NCBI RefSeq assembly: GCF_027532185.1
Contig: NZ_JAPZSV010000010.1
Location: 124,001-188,000 of the forward strand
DNA: 64,000 nucleotides
Direction of reading: 5' to 3'
DNA from: Hylemonella sp.
GTDB taxonomy: Bacteria > Pseudomonadota > Gammaproteobacteria > Burkholderiales > Burkholderiaceae_C
The notes under the pieces were generated by a model. It worked only from the letters and a program-made list of their open reading frames with translations, searched no databases and was not told the DNA's origin. The position numbers were made by a program, and so were the translations under genes. Position 1 is the first letter of the stretch. Each line of letters begins with the position of its first letter. Positions 31,313-40,977 of this stretch are shown here, piece by piece.

Positions 31313-32266
31313 ATGAAAGCACAAGCCGTTGTCTTCAACCAGCCCAGGGATCTGTCCCTGCAGGCCCTGGAACTGCCCGAACTGCAGGCCGGACAGCTGG
31401 AGGTCGCGGTCGACTACAGCGGCATCAGCACCGGTACCGAGCGCATGCTCTGGGACGGCAGCATGCCGGCCTTCCCCGGCATGGGCTACCCGCTCGTGCC
31501 CGGCTACGAGACGGTCGGCCGCGTGGTGCGCAGCGCCCCCGGCGCCAGCTTGCAAGAGGGCCAGACGGTCTTCGTGCCCGGCGCCAACTGTTTCAGCGGT
31601 GTACGCAGCCTGTTTGGCGGCGCGGCCTCACGGCTCATCGTCACGGAGCAGAAGGTCCTGCCCATCTCGGAACAGCTCGGGCACCGGGCTGTGCTGCTGG
31701 CCCTCGCGGCCACGGCCTACCACGCGGTGTCCGGCGGCGGACAGCAGGAACCCCATCGCCCGCCTGAGCTGATCATCGGCCACGGTGTCATGGGTCGGCT
31801 GCTGGCGCGCCTGACGGTCGCGGCGGGTTGCCCCGCACCCACCGTCTGGGAAAGCCAGCCCGAACGCCTCGCCGGTGCCCAGGGCTATCCGGTCCTGCAC
31901 CCGCAGAACGACCCGAGGCAGGACTACGGCACGATCTACGACGTCAGCGGCGACGCTTCCCTGCTCGACCAGCTGATCCGGCGCCTGCGCCCCGGGGGCG
32001 AGGTCGTGCTGGCCGGCTTCTACAAGCAGAGCCTGCAGTTCGCCTACGCGCCGGCCTTCATGCGCGAAGCCAGCATCCGCGTGGCGGCCGAATGGAAGCG
32101 CCCCGACCTGCTCGCCGTCCATGAACTGGTCCGCCAGGGCCGGCTGTCACTCGACGGCCTGGTCACCCATGTCCAGCCCTCACAACTTGCCACCGCTGCG
32201 TATGAGACCGCGTTCGGTGATGTCGCCTGTCTCAAGATGATCCTCGATTGGAGTGCCAGCGCATGA
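31313..32266 (+). CDS. bchC: Bacteriochlorophyllide a dehydrogenase BchC
   Basis: 317-residue medium-chain dehydrogenase that oxidises the C3 hydroxyethyl group to acetyl in bacteriochlorophyll a synthesis. The N-terminal GroES-like part has GISTGTERMLWDG and YPLVPGYETVGRVV; the nucleotide fold includes ELIIGHGVMGRLLARL. Catalytic zinc ligands of classical alcohol dehydrogenases are not evident, as is usual in BchC. First gene after the twin operators; overlaps bchX by 4 bp. Confidence 0.95.
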   Translation: MKAQAVVFNQPRDLSLQALELPELQAGQLEVAVDYSGISTGTERMLWDGSMPAFPGMGYPLVPGYETVGRVVRSAPGASLQEGQTVFVPGANCFSGVRSLFGGAASRLIVTEQKVLPISEQLGHRAVLLALAATAYHAVSGGGQQEPHRPPELIIGHGVMGRLLARLTVAAGCPAPTVWESQPERLAGAQGYPVLHPQNDPRQDYGTIYDVSGDASLLDQLIRRLRPGGEVVLAGFYKQSLQFAYAPAFMREASIRVAAEWKRPDLLAVHELVRQGRLSLDGLVTHVQPSQLATAAYETAFGDVACLKMILDWSASA

Positions 32267-33273
32267 ACACCCAGACCTCGCCCGCAGAACAGCCCATCCA
32301 GTTTGTGGAGCGGCTACGCCAGGAGGCCGCGCAGGCCCCCGACCCCGTCGCCACAGGCGAAGTCACCAAGGCCACCCAGGTCATCGCCATCTACGGCAAG
32401 GGCGGCATCGGCAAGAGCTTCACGCTCGCCAACCTCAGCTACATGATGGCGCAGCAGGGCAAGAAGGTGTTGCTGATCGGCTGCGATCCCAAGAGCGACA
32501 CCACCAGCCTCTTGTTTGGCGGCAAGGCCTGCCCGACCATCATCGAGACCTCCTCGCGCCTCAAGCTCGCCGGCCAGGCCGTGAGCATCAGCGACGTGTG
32601 TTTCAAGCGTGACGGCGTCTTCGCCATGGAGCTCGGTGGCCCCGAGGTCGGCCGCGGCTGCGGCGGACGCGGCATCATCCACGGCTTCGAGACGCTGGAG
32701 AAGCTGGGCTTCCACGACTGGGGCTTCGACTACGTGCTGCTCGACTTCCTGGGCGACGTGGTCTGCGGCGGCTTCGGCCTGCCGATCGCCCGCGACATGT
32801 GCCAGAAGGTCATCGTCGTCGCCAGCAACGACCTGCAGTCACTCTACGTGGCCAACAACGTCTGCTCGGCCGTCGAATACTTCCGCAAGCTTGGTGGCAA
32901 CGTCGGCGTGGCCGGCATGGTCATCAACAAGGACGACGGCACCGGCGAGGCCCAGGCCTTCGCCGGCAATGCTGGGATCCCGGTGCTGGCCGCGATCCCG
33001 GCCAACGAGGACATCCGGCGCAAGAGCGCCAGCTACGAAATCATCGGCAAGCCCGACACCGAGTGGGGCCCGCTCTTCGCGGAGCTGGCGAAAAACGTCG
33101 CCGAAGCCCCACCCATGCGACCCAAGCCGCAGACCCAGGACCAGTTGCTCGGTCTGTTCTCGGCCGAAGTGACGGGCCGCGATTTCAAGATGGAGCCCGC
33201 CACCCTGTTTGACATGGTCGGCAAGGACGACACGGTCAAGCCCAGCCTGGAAGTGGTCTACGACCAGACCTGA
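32263..33273 (+). CDS. bchX: Chlorophyllide a reductase iron protein BchX
   Basis: 336-residue nitrogenase-like Fe protein. Walker A/P-loop YGKGGIGKS at about residues 44-52, switch and cluster cysteines in GGPEVGRGCGGRGI and [12 protein letters not shown]. It hydrolyses ATP and donates electrons to BchY-BchZ for reduction of ring B of chlorophyllide a, the step that makes the bacteriochlorin. The start at 32263 overlaps the bchC stop (ATGA). A distinct N-terminal extension of about 35 residues separates BchX from BchL. Confidence 0.96.
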   Translation: MNTQTSPAEQPIQFVERLRQEAAQAPDPVATGEVTKATQVIAIYGKGGIGKSFTLANLSYMMAQQGKKVLLIGCDPKSDTTSLLFGGKACPTIIETSSRLKLAGQAVSISDVCFKRDGVFAMELGGPEVGRGCGGRGIIHGFETLEKLGFHDWGFDYVLLDFLGDVVCGGFGLPIARDMCQKVIVVASNDLQSLYVANNVCSAVEYFRKLGGNVGVAGMVINKDDGTGEAQAFAGNAGIPVLAAIPANEDIRRKSASYEIIGKPDTEWGPLFAELAKNVAEAPPMRPKPQTQDQLLGLFSAEVTGRDFKMEPATLFDMVGKDDTVKPSLEVVYDQT

Positions 33274-33280
33274 GCACATC

Positions 33281-34822
33281 ATGGCCCGCACCATCCCCAT
33301 CCAGCAGGTCACTGCCACATCGGCACCGGGCGAAGCCCAGGGCTGTCATGCCGGCGCCGAGCAGATGCAGGCCGCTGCACGACAGGCCGGCAAGTCGGAG
33401 GTGCTGGAGCAGTACGCCCGCGACTATCCGCGCCAGCCCGAAGCCGGCCCGCACGACCAGCCGCAGAGCATGTGCCCGGCCTTCGGCTCGCTGCGGGTGG
33501 GCCTGCGCATGCGACGCACCGCGACCATCCTCTCGGGCTCGGCCTGCTGCGTCTACGGCCTCACCTTCACCTCCCACTTCTACGGCGCGCGTCGCAGCGT
33601 GGGCTACGTGCCTTTCAATTCGGAGACCCTGGTCACCGGCAAGCTGTTCGAGGACATCCGCGAGGCGGTGCACGCCGAGGCGAATCCAGACAAGGTTGAC
33701 ACGGTGGTCATCATCAACCTCTGTGTGCCGACGGCCAGCGGCGTGCCGCTGCAGCTGCTGCCCAAGGAAATCAACGGGGTGCGCATCATCGGTATCGACG
33801 TGCCCGGCTTCGGTGTCCCGACCCACGCCGAGGCCAAGGACGTGCTGGCTGGCGCCATGCTCAAGTACGCCCGTGAGGAAATCATGAGCGGCCCCGTGGC
33901 CACGCCCAAAGGCGGACGCTCGGCCGTGCCCACCGTGAGCCTGCTGGGCGAGATGTTCCCGGCCGACCCGGTGATCATCGGCCAGATGCTCGCACCCATG
34001 GGCTTGGCGGCTGGTCCGGTGGTGCCCACGCGCGAATGGCGCGAGCTGTATGCGGCGCTGGACTGCAGCGTGGCCGCGGCTATCCATCCCTTCTATACGG
34101 CCAGCATCCGCGAGTTCCAGACCGCCGGGCGACCCGTCGTCGGCTCGGCGCCCGTGGGCCTCGACGGCACGCAGGACTGGCTGCAGAGCGTCGGCACCGC
34201 CGCTGGCATCGCGCAGGACCTCATCGATCAGTCGCGCAACCAGCAACTGGGCGCCATGCGCGGCCTGCTGTCGCAGAAGCCCATCAGCGGGCGCATCACG
34301 CTCAGCGGCTACGAAGGCTCAGAACTGCTCGTGGGCCGCCTCTTGATCGAGTGCGGCGCCGACCTGCGTTACGTCGGCTCGGCCTGTCCGGCCACGCCCT
34401 GGAACGCGCACGACATCGCCTGGCTGCAGGCCCATGGTGTGCAGGTGCAGATGCGCGCCTCCCTGGAACAGGACCTGGCCGCCATGCACGAGTACCAGCC
34501 CCACCTGGCCATCGGCACCACACCGGTGGTGCAGAAGGCCAAGCAGCTGAGCATCCCCTCGTTGTACTTCACGAACCTCATTTCGGCGCGTCCCCTGATG
34601 GGCGTGGCCGGCGCGGGCTCCCTGGTACAGGTGGTCCAGTCGGCCATCGGCAACCAGCAACGTTTCGACGAGATGAAGGCCTTCTTCGGCGAGGTCGGCG
34701 CCGGCCACGCCGCGGGCGTCTGGGAATCCGTGCCGGTGGACCGTCCCGAGTTCAAGGCCGAGACCCGTCGCCTGCTGGAGAAGCAGCTCAAGAAGCGCAA
34801 GGCCGAGGAGATGGGCACATGA
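33281..34822 (+). CDS. bchY: Chlorophyllide a reductase subunit Y
   Basis: 513 residues, a NifD/NifK-like subunit that with BchZ holds the 4Fe-4S cluster and the chlorophyllide site. Conserved segments include [29 protein letters not shown] with candidate cluster cysteines, and a C-terminal [19 protein letters not shown]. The start at 33281 is 7 bp past bchX; an upstream extension would be out of family. It overlaps bchZ by 4 bp. Confidence 0.95.
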   Translation: MARTIPIQQVTATSAPGEAQGCHAGAEQMQAAARQAGKSEVLEQYARDYPRQPEAGPHDQPQSMCPAFGSLRVGLRMRRTATILSGSACCVYGLTFTSHFYGARRSVGYVPFNSETLVTGKLFEDIREAVHAEANPDKVDTVVIINLCVPTASGVPLQLLPKEINGVRIIGIDVPGFGVPTHAEAKDVLAGAMLKYAREEIMSGPVATPKGGRSAVPTVSLLGEMFPADPVIIGQMLAPMGLAAGPVVPTREWRELYAALDCSVAAAIHPFYTASIREFQTAGRPVVGSAPVGLDGTQDWLQSVGTAAGIAQDLIDQSRNQQLGAMRGLLSQKPISGRITLSGYEGSELLVGRLLIECGADLRYVGSACPATPWNAHDIAWLQAHGVQVQMRASLEQDLAAMHEYQPHLAIGTTPVVQKAKQLSIPSLYFTNLISARPLMGVAGAGSLVQVVQSAIGNQQRFDEMKAFFGEVGAGHAAGVWESVPVDRPEFKAETRRLLEKQLKKRKAEEMGT

Positions 34823-36315
34823 GCAACCCTAAGTCTCCGCTCATCCTGGACCACGACCGCGCCGGCGGTTACTGGGGTGCGGTCTATGTCTTCACCGCCA
34901 TCAAGGGCCTGCAGGTCGTGATCGACGGCCCGGTGGGCTGCGAGAACCTGCCCGTGACCTCGGTGCTGCACTACACCGACGCCCTGCCGCCGCACGAGCT
35001 GCCCATCGTGGTCACCGGTCTGGCCGAGGAGCAGCTGGGACGCGAAGGCACGGAAGGCGCGATGAAGCGCGCGCATGCCACGCTGGACCCGGACCTGCCC
35101 GCCGTGGTGGTCACTGGCTCGATCGCCGAGATGATCGGCGGCGGCGTCACGCCCGAGGGCACGAACATCGCGCGCTTCCTGCCGCGCACCATCGACGAAG
35201 ACCAGTGGCAATGCGCCAACCGCGCCATGTACTGGCTGTGGAGCGAGTACGGCCCGCGCAAGGTCCCGGCGCGCACACCGTACAACGAGCGCCCGGCCGG
35301 CGAGCGTCCGCGCGTCAACATCATCGGCCCGGCTTACGGCACCTTCAACAGTGCCAGCGACCTGGCCGAGATCCGCCGTCTGGTCGAAGGCATCGGCGCC
35401 GAAGTGAACATGGTCTTCCCCCTGGGCAGCCACCTGGCCGACGTGCCCAAGCTCGCCGAGGCCGACGTCAACATCTGCATGTACCGCGAGTTCGGCCGCA
35501 TGCTCTGCGAGGCGCTGGAGCGTCCCTATCTGCAGGCGCCCATCGGCCTGCACAGCACCACCCGCTTCCTGCGCAAGCTCGGACAGCTGCTCGAGCTCGA
35601 TCCCGAGCCCTTCATCGAGCGCGAGCGCCACACCACGATCAAGCCCATCTGGGACCTCTGGCGCTCCGTCACGCAAGACTTCTTCAGCACCGCCAGCTTT
35701 GCCGTGGTGGCCGGAGAGACCTACGCACGCGGCCTGAAGAATTTCCTCGAGGTGGAGATGGGCCTGCCCTGCCGCTTCAGCATCTCTCGCACGGCCGGCA
35801 CCAAGACCGACAACGTCCGGGTGCGTGAACTGGTCAAGACGCAGACGCCCCTGATCCTCTTCGGCAGCTACAACGAACGCATGTACCTGAGCGAGATCGC
35901 CAGCCAGGGACCCATGCGCGCTTCCTTCATCCCGGCGTCCTTCCCCGGCGCCATCATCCGCCGGCACACCGGCACCCCCTTCATGGGCTACAGCGGTGCG
36001 ACCTACCTGATCCAGGAAGTCTGCAACGCCCTGTTCGATGCCCTGTTTCACATCCTGCCGCTGGCCACCGACATGGACCAGGTCGAGGCCACCCAGGCCC
36101 GCGGTCTGGTCACGCCCAACGCCACCTGGCAGGACGAGGCGCAGTCCCGGCTGCGCGAACTGATCCAGGCCCAGCCGGTACTGGTGCAGATCTCCGCGGC
36201 CAAGCGCCTGCGCGACCAGGCCGAACAGATTGCCCGGATCACTGGCTGCGAGAGCGTCACGCTGACGCACGTCGAGGCCGCGGGTCACGCCCTGGGCATG
36301 GGGGTGCCGGCATGA
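34819..36315 (+). CDS. bchZ: Chlorophyllide a reductase subunit Z
   Basis: 498-residue NifK-like partner of BchY. N-terminal [16 protein letters not shown] and [20 protein letters not shown] carry the conserved cysteine for the shared cluster; a C-terminal protochlorophyllide-reductase-like domain (about 440-490, [19 protein letters not shown]) is present. The ATG at 34819 overlaps the bchY stop; a much longer upstream frame is a shadow of bchY. Immediately followed by the puf region, as in other purple bacteria. Confidence 0.96.
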   Translation: MSNPKSPLILDHDRAGGYWGAVYVFTAIKGLQVVIDGPVGCENLPVTSVLHYTDALPPHELPIVVTGLAEEQLGREGTEGAMKRAHATLDPDLPAVVVTGSIAEMIGGGVTPEGTNIARFLPRTIDEDQWQCANRAMYWLWSEYGPRKVPARTPYNERPAGERPRVNIIGPAYGTFNSASDLAEIRRLVEGIGAEVNMVFPLGSHLADVPKLAEADVNICMYREFGRMLCEALERPYLQAPIGLHSTTRFLRKLGQLLELDPEPFIERERHTTIKPIWDLWRSVTQDFFSTASFAVVAGETYARGLKNFLEVEMGLPCRFSISRTAGTKTDNVRVRELVKTQTPLILFGSYNERMYLSEIASQGPMRASFIPASFPGAIIRRHTGTPFMGYSGATYLIQEVCNALFDALFHILPLATDMDQVEATQARGLVTPNATWQDEAQSRLRELIQAQPVLVQISAAKRLRDQAEQIARITGCESVTLTHVEAAGHALGMGVPA

Positions 36316-36443
36316 GCCGCCTCCCGCCCCAACTCTCAGCGGACTGCGCCCTCATCGGCCGCAGCGCTACCCCGATGTCGTGGCGTCATGCTGCGGCTGC
36401 CCATCTGCGCGGGCTGTGCGCAACCCTGGCTGCAAGGCCGTAA
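36312..36443 (+). CDS. Candidate 43-codon micro-ORF coupled to bchZ, at the pufQ position
   Basis: An ATG overlapping the bchZ stop (ATGA) opens a 43-codon frame ending TAA 13 bases before pufB. This is where pufQ stands in Rhodobacter. The product ([18 protein letters not shown]...) is Ala/Arg/Leu-rich with no transmembrane helix, so it is not a PufQ by sequence. It may be a short coupled leader or chance; it is reported because the 4-bp overlap is the linking style of this operon. Confidence 0.25.
   Translation: MSRLPPQLSADCALIGRSATPMSWRHAAAAHLRGLCATLAARP
36356..36399. repeat. Stem-loop between bchZ and pufB
   Basis: GCCGCAGC (36358-36365) pairs with GCTGCGGC (36390-36397), extended by one wobble and one C-G pair, around a 24-base loop. 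It lies 58 bases before pufB. Hairpins at this place in purple bacteria stabilise the pufBA segment against 5' decay; here that role is inferred. Confidence 0.4.
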
Positions 36444-36456
36444 CGAAGGAGCACAT

Positions 36457-36600
36457 ATGTCAACCAAGACATCCATCTCAGGACTGTCGGACGAAGAAGC
36501 TCAGGAGTTTCACCACTACTACATGCAAGGATTTGTGGGATTTACGGCCGTGGCTGTAGTTGCACACATTCTGGTGTGGATGTGGCGCCCCTGGCTCTGA
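36457..36600 (+). CDS. pufB: LH1 antenna beta polypeptide
   Basis: 47 residues. Typical beta: acidic N-terminus ([19 protein letters not shown]), one membrane helix, bacteriochlorophyll-ligating His in [19 protein letters not shown] lies six bases before the ATG. It forms LH1 subunits with PufA around the reaction centre. The usual direct pufB-pufA neighbourhood is interrupted by the 74-residue ORF that follows. Confidence 0.96.
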   Translation: MSTKTSISGLSDEEAQEFHHYYMQGFVGFTAVAVVAHILVWMWRPWL

Positions 36601-36636
36601 TTTCCGCGTTTTTCAACGATTGACGGAGTAACTGTC

Positions 36637-36861
36637 ATGCAACACACCCCATTACTCGAAGACGACCGTGCGCTTGCGCACGAGTCTCAGGCTTTCTGGA
36701 CGATCTTCCTGCTGGCTTTTGTTCTTCTCTTCACGGTAGTTCTGCTGGCCAAGCTGGTAGGCATGCCGTGGCGGGAGATCCTGCCCGGCGCGGAGCACGC
36801 CAAAGGCATCGGTCAAGGTGTGAAAGCGGCGGTTTACACCTTCATGTCCCACATCATCTAG
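36637..36861 (+). CDS. Unknown single-pass membrane protein inserted between pufB and pufA
   Basis: 74 residues with its own ribosome binding site (GGAG about 10 bases upstream) and its stop overlapped by the pufA ribosome binding site (TAGGAGA). Acidic N-terminus ([12 protein letters not shown]), one helix at about 20-42 ([20 protein letters not shown]), then [16 protein letters not shown] and a mildly amphipathic C-terminal helix ([14 protein letters not shown]). There is no His in the helix, so it is not a normal bacteriochlorophyll-binding antenna chain. The segment [10 protein letters not shown] faintly recalls the beta motif [11 protein letters not shown] with His replaced by Lys. By position and size it could be a ring-associated or gating peptide like PufX or protein W, but no homology is shown. 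Confidence 0.75.
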   Translation: MQHTPLLEDDRALAHESQAFWTIFLLAFVLLFTVVLLAKLVGMPWREILPGAEHAKGIGQGVKAAVYTFMSHII

Positions 36862-36871
36862 GAGATACATC

Positions 36872-37072
36872 ATGTGGAGAATTTGGCGACTTTTTGATCC
36901 GCTGCGCACCATGGTGGCCCAGGCCATTTTCCTGTTCGCGCTGGCAGCGATGATTCACCTCATCCTGCTGAGCACCAACAAGTTCAACTGGCTGGACGGA
37001 GCGAAGAAGCCGGCGGCGACAACGGGGCAGTACACCCCCTTGCCGCCCTCGGCTCCTACCGCGAAGTCCTGA
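36872..37072 (+). CDS. pufA: LH1 antenna alpha polypeptide
   Basis: 66 residues. Typical alpha: [13 protein letters not shown] at the membrane interface, one helix with the ligand His in [16 protein letters not shown], then a tail ([22 protein letters not shown]) longer than in many LH1 alpha chains. AGGAGA precedes the ATG by six bases. It pairs with PufB in LH1. Confidence 0.96.
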   Translation: MWRIWRLFDPLRTMVAQAIFLFALAAMIHLILLSTNKFNWLDGAKKPAATTGQYTPLPPSAPTAKS

Positions 37073-37091
37073 GCCCTCAAGCCCAGCGCAG

Positions 37092-37118
37092 GTGCTGATG
37101 CGGGACAGCGTCCAGCAC
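37092..37118 (+). repeat. Stem-loop in the pufA-pufL spacer
   Basis: GTGCTG (37092-37097) pairs with CAGCAC (37113-37118) around a 15-base loop, with extra partly paired flanks (CAG and CTG). It lies between the antenna and reaction-centre genes, where purple bacteria carry mRNA hairpins that leave pufBA more abundant than pufLM. The stem is short; role inferred by position. Confidence 0.35.
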
Positions 37119-37155
37119 AGCATCTGCCCATCACAGACTAGCAGGAGACCACACC

Positions 37156-37998
37156 ATGGCCATGCTGAACTTTGAGAAAAAATACCGGGTCCGTGGCGGG
37201 ACTCTGCTCGGTGGTGATCTGTTCGACTTCTGGGTCGGCCCTTTTTACGTCGGTTTTTTTGGTGTCACCACCCTCTTCTTTGCGGTGCTCGGAACCGCCA
37301 TGATCCTCTGGGGTGCCTCGCAAGGCCCCACCTGGAATCTCTGGCAGATCAGCATCGCGCCCCCCGACCTGTCCTACGGCCTGGGCTTCGCCCCGCTGAT
37401 GGAAGGCGGCCTCTGGCAGCTCATCACCGTTTGCGCCATCGGCGCCTTCGTGTCCTGGATGCTGCGCGAGATCGAGATCTGCCGAAAACTGGGCATGGGC
37501 TACCACGTGCCCTTCGCCTTCGGCGTGGCGATCTTCGCCTACGTCACCCTGGTGGTGATCCGGCCCGTACTGATGGGCGCCTGGGGACACGGTTTCCCCT
37601 ACGGCATCTTCAGCCACCTGGACTGGGTGTCCAACGTGGGCTACCAGTACCTGCACTTCCACTACAACCCGGCGCACATGATCGCGGTGAGCTTCTTCTT
37701 CGCCAGCGTGTTCGCGCTGTCGTTGCATGGCGGCCTGATCCTGTCCTCGACCAATCCCAAACCGGGCGAGACCGTGCGTACGCCGGAGCATGAAGACACC
37801 TTCTTCCGCGATGTCATCGGCTACTCGATCGGCACCCTGGGCATCCACCGCCTCGGTCTCTTCCTGGCCCTGGCCGCCGTGCTCTTCAGCGCACTGTGCA
37901 TCGTGCTCAGCGGCCCCTTCTGGAGCCGCGGCTGGCCCGAGTGGTGGAGCTGGTGGCTGAACCTGCCGATCTGGTCCCAGTGGCCCGTCACCAAGTAA
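37156..37998 (+). CDS. pufL: Photosynthetic reaction centre L subunit
   Basis: 280 residues, five transmembrane helices. Conserved elements: N-terminal [15 protein letters not shown], special-pair His in [16 protein letters not shown], non-haem iron ligand histidines in LSLHGGLIL and [11 protein letters not shown]. It binds the bacteriochlorophyll special pair, bacteriopheophytin and quinones with PufM. 12 bp before pufM. Confidence 0.98.
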   Translation: MAMLNFEKKYRVRGGTLLGGDLFDFWVGPFYVGFFGVTTLFFAVLGTAMILWGASQGPTWNLWQISIAPPDLSYGLGFAPLMEGGLWQLITVCAIGAFVSWMLREIEICRKLGMGYHVPFAFGVAIFAYVTLVVIRPVLMGAWGHGFPYGIFSHLDWVSNVGYQYLHFHYNPAHMIAVSFFFASVFALSLHGGLILSSTNPKPGETVRTPEHEDTFFRDVIGYSIGTLGIHRLGLFLALAAVLFSALCIVLSGPFWSRGWPEWWSWWLNLPIWSQWPVTK

Positions 37999-38010
37999 GG
38001 GGAACCCATC

Positions 38011-38988
38011 ATGGCGCAATACCAGAACCTCTTCACCACCGTACAGGCCACGGGCCCGGTGCACCACGGCGTCGAGCTCGGCCGCGGCAACGACCCTCGG
38101 CTCGGCGAGCCTTTGGTCAGCTACTGGCTGGGCAAGCTCGGCAACGCCCAGCTCGGGCCGGTCTACCTCGGCGGTCTCGGCCTGGCCTCGCTGGTGTGCG
38201 GACTGATCGCCTTCGTCACCATCGGCTTCAACATGCTGGCCTCGGTCGGCTGGGATCCCATCCAGTTCGTGCGACAGCTCTTCTGGCTGGCCCTCGAACC
38301 CCCACCGCCCAGCTACGGCCTGTCGCTGCCCCCGCTCAACCAGGGCGGCTGGTGGCTGATCGCCGGCGGCTTCCTCACGCTGTCGCTGCTGCTGTGGTGG
38401 GCCCGCACCTACCGCCGTGCGCGTGAACTGGGCATGGGCACGCACATCGCCTGGGCCTTCGCCGCGGCCATCTGGCTCTTCCTCGTGCTGGGCTTCTTCC
38501 GCCCGGTCCTGATGGGCTCATGGGGCGAGGCGGTGCCCTTCGGCATCTTCCCGCACCTGGACTGGACGGCTGCCTTCTCGCTGCGCTACGGCAACCTGTT
38601 CTACAACCCCTTCCATGCGCTCTCCATCGCCTTCCTCTACGGATCGGCCCTGCTGTTTGCGATGCACGGCGCCACCATCCTGGCGGTGACACGCTTTGGC
38701 GGCGAGCGGGAAATCGAGCAGATCACCGACCGCGGTACGGCCTCCGAGCGGGCTGCGCTGTTCTGGCGCTGGACCATGGGCTTCAACGCCACGATGGAGT
38801 CGATCCACCGCTGGGCCTGGTGGTTCGCCGTGCTCTGCCCCCTGACCGGTGGCATCGGCATCCTGCTGACCGGCACCGTGGTCGACAACTGGTACCTCTG
38901 GGCCATGAAGCATGGTGTGGCGCCACCCTACCCGGACGTCTTTCCGCTGATCAGTGACCCGGCCCTCAGCACAGGAGTCAAGCCATGA
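38011..38988 (+). CDS. pufM: Photosynthetic reaction centre M subunit
   Basis: 325 residues, five transmembrane helices. Special-pair His in [19 protein letters not shown], iron ligands in FAMHGATIL, the Glu in GEREIEQ and the His in [11 protein letters not shown]. The C-terminus extends past the last helix toward the cytochrome subunit. It overlaps pufC by 4 bp. Confidence 0.98.
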   Translation: MAQYQNLFTTVQATGPVHHGVELGRGNDPRLGEPLVSYWLGKLGNAQLGPVYLGGLGLASLVCGLIAFVTIGFNMLASVGWDPIQFVRQLFWLALEPPPPSYGLSLPPLNQGGWWLIAGGFLTLSLLLWWARTYRRARELGMGTHIAWAFAAAIWLFLVLGFFRPVLMGSWGEAVPFGIFPHLDWTAAFSLRYGNLFYNPFHALSIAFLYGSALLFAMHGATILAVTRFGGEREIEQITDRGTASERAALFWRWTMGFNATMESIHRWAWWFAVLCPLTGGIGILLTGTVVDNWYLWAMKHGVAPPYPDVFPLISDPALSTGVKP

Positions 38989-40064
38989 AGCAAAACAACA
39001 GCACACCCGGCGCCTGGCGCCTGAGCACGGCGTCCACGCTCAAGGGCCTGACACTGATCCTGGCTTCGGCCTTCCTGGTCGGCTGCGAACGCCCGCCCAT
39101 GGAGTCGGTCCAGCACGGCTACCGCGGCACCGGCATGGTCCAGGTCTACAACCCGCGCACGGTCGAGGCCAACGCCGCGGACGCCAAGAACGTGGTGCCT
39201 GTGGCCGAGCCCCAGGCCGACGCCAGCGGACCCAAGGCCTCGGCGGTCTACCAGAACGTCAAGGTGCTGGGTGATCTGAGCGTCGGCCAGTTCACCCGGG
39301 TGATGGTGGCCATGACGTCCTGGGTCGCGCCCAAGGAAGGCTGTGTCCACTGTCACAACCCGGCCAATTTTGCGGATGACAGCAAGTACACCAAGCAGGT
39401 CAGCCGCAAGATGATCGAGATGACCCAGCACATCAACAAGGACTGGCAGCAGCACGTGGGCAGCACCGGCGTCACCTGCTACACCTGCCACCGCGGCCAG
39501 AACGTGCCCAGCGACATCTGGACCAAGCTCAATCCCCAGCCCTACGGCTCCAACTTCATGGGGGACAAGGCCGGGCAGAACGAGCCCAATCCGGTGGCCA
39601 ACCTCTCGTCGCTGCCGGTCGATCCGTTCACGCCCTTCCTGCTTGGCAACGAGCCCATCCGGGTCAACGGCAACACCGCCCTGCCCTCGGGCAACCGGCA
39701 GTCGATCAAGCAGGCCGAGGCGACCTACAGCCTGATGACTCACATCTCCACCTCGCTGGGCGTCAACTGCACCTATTGCCACAACACCCAGTCCTTCTCG
39801 AACTGGAAGGGCAATCCGCCCCAGCGGCTCACCGCCTGGTACGGCATCCGCATGGCGCGCGACCTCAACGTCAACTATATGGAGACCCTGGTCGAGGCCT
39901 TCCCGGCGCATCGCAAGGGCGCCATGGGTGACGTCGCCAAGCTCAACTGCGCCACCTGCCACCAGGGTGCCAACAAGCCGCTGAACGGCGCGCCCATGGC
40001 CCAGGACTTCACGGAACTCGGTGGCCTGGCCAAGGTGCTGGCCAGCAACGTCCCGAAGCAGTGA
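38985..40064 (+). CDS. pufC: Reaction centre tetrahaem cytochrome c subunit
   Basis: 359 residues. Lipoprotein signal with Cys at 34 (LASAFLVGC) and four CxxCH haem sites at about 120-124 (CVHCH), 165-169 (CYTCH), 262-266 (CTYCH) and 322-326 (CATCH). Methionines upstream of each site supply axial ligands. It sits on the periplasmic face of the reaction centre and re-reduces the special pair. Followed by a strong terminator, so it is probably the end of the main puf transcript. Confidence 0.97.
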   Translation: MKQNNSTPGAWRLSTASTLKGLTLILASAFLVGCERPPMESVQHGYRGTGMVQVYNPRTVEANAADAKNVVPVAEPQADASGPKASAVYQNVKVLGDLSVGQFTRVMVAMTSWVAPKEGCVHCHNPANFADDSKYTKQVSRKMIEMTQHINKDWQQHVGSTGVTCYTCHRGQNVPSDIWTKLNPQPYGSNFMGDKAGQNEPNPVANLSSLPVDPFTPFLLGNEPIRVNGNTALPSGNRQSIKQAEATYSLMTHISTSLGVNCTYCHNTQSFSNWKGNPPQRLTAWYGIRMARDLNVNYMETLVEAFPAHRKGAMGDVAKLNCATCHQGANKPLNGAPMAQDFTELGGLAKVLASNVPKQ

Positions 40065-40083
40065 ACGTCCAGTCGTAACCTCC

Positions 40084-40124
40084 GGGGCCTGCCATGATCA
40101 CCATCCTGGCACGGCCCCTTTTTT
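40084..40124 (+). terminator. Rho-independent terminator after pufC
   Basis: GGGGCC (40084-40089) pairs with GGCCCC (40113-40118), with an inner GCCA/TGGC extension, and is followed directly by six T. It lies 20 bases past the pufC stop and about 77 bases before crtA. It should end or attenuate the puf message before the crtA-crtD-crtC genes. Confidence 0.85.
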
Positions 40125-40200
40125 CTGCCGAAGACCGGGGCACGACGCCGCGGTCCTGCTGCAAGGCCGGGTGCGCCCGGTCGCAGTCGGGCACGCAGCC

Positions 40201-40977
40201 ATGAGCGCCGTCGCCTCCTCGGCCGACGTCCTGCCCGGTGTGGTGGTGATCATCCTGCTCGACTACCTGCGCCGCCACCAGGCCTGGGCCTGGATGCGTC
40301 TGGTCGCCGGCCCCGCCAGTTTCAAGGACGTGCCCGGTCTTCTGTTCACCAAGGTCATGGGCAGCGGCCATGGCGGCGGCTTCACCCTGCGCCCCAGCGC
40401 CACGCACCAGGGCCTGATCTGCCGCTTCAGCCGGCTCGATCTGGCGCTGGATTTCCTGCGGGGCCCACAGGCTGGCGCCCTGCGCGAACGCGCACGCGAA
40501 TCCTGGTCCGGGGTGCTGGCGGTGAGCTCCAGCCGCGGCAGCTGGGACCAGCAGGCCTGGCCACTCACGGACGCCAGCACCGGCGTGGAGGCTCGCGTCG
40601 ATCAAGCAGCGCCTGCCCGACCGCTGGCCATCCTCACACGGGCCAGCATCGTGCCCTCCAAGGCCATGGCCTTCTGGCGCTATGCGCCAGCGGCGCAGGC
40701 CGATCTCAGGAAAGCACCAGGCTGCCTGCTCGCCATGGGCCTGGGCGAGGTGCCCTTGGTGCGCCAATGCACCTTCAGCCTCTGGCGCGATGCGCAAGCC
40801 ATGCGCGACTACGCCACCCAGGGCGCGCATCAGGTAGCCGCCGCCGCCGCGCATCGCCACGGCTTTTTTTCCGAATCGCTGTTTGTGCACATGGACGTGC
40901 TGCAGATGGCCGGGCGCTGGCAAGGGCAGGACTTCGGTAACGAACTGGGACTCAACCAGGAGACAGCGCATGCCTGA
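40201..40977 (+). CDS. crtA: Spheroidene monooxygenase
   Basis: 258-residue CrtA, which adds a keto group to spheroidene to form spheroidenone under oxygen. Conserved segments: FKDVPGLLFTKVMGSGHGGGF, AILTRASIVPSKAMAFWRYAP and FSESLFVHMDVLQMAGRW. The ATG at 40201 is chosen to exclude a frame running back through the pufC terminator; no strong ribosome binding site is visible. It overlaps crtD by 8 bp. Confidence 0.92.
   Translation: MSAVASSADVLPGVVVIILLDYLRRHQAWAWMRLVAGPASFKDVPGLLFTKVMGSGHGGGFTLRPSATHQGLICRFSRLDLALDFLRGPQAGALRERARESWSGVLAVSSSRGSWDQQAWPLTDASTGVEARVDQAAPARPLAILTRASIVPSKAMAFWRYAPAAQADLRKAPGCLLAMGLGEVPLVRQCTFSLWRDAQAMRDYATQGAHQVAAAAAHRHGFFSESLFVHMDVLQMAGRWQGQDFGNELGLNQETAHA

Noticed and set aside
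36312-36443. Calling the micro-ORF pufQ
   Set aside because: The product has no transmembrane helix and no PufQ-like sequence, so only position supports it.
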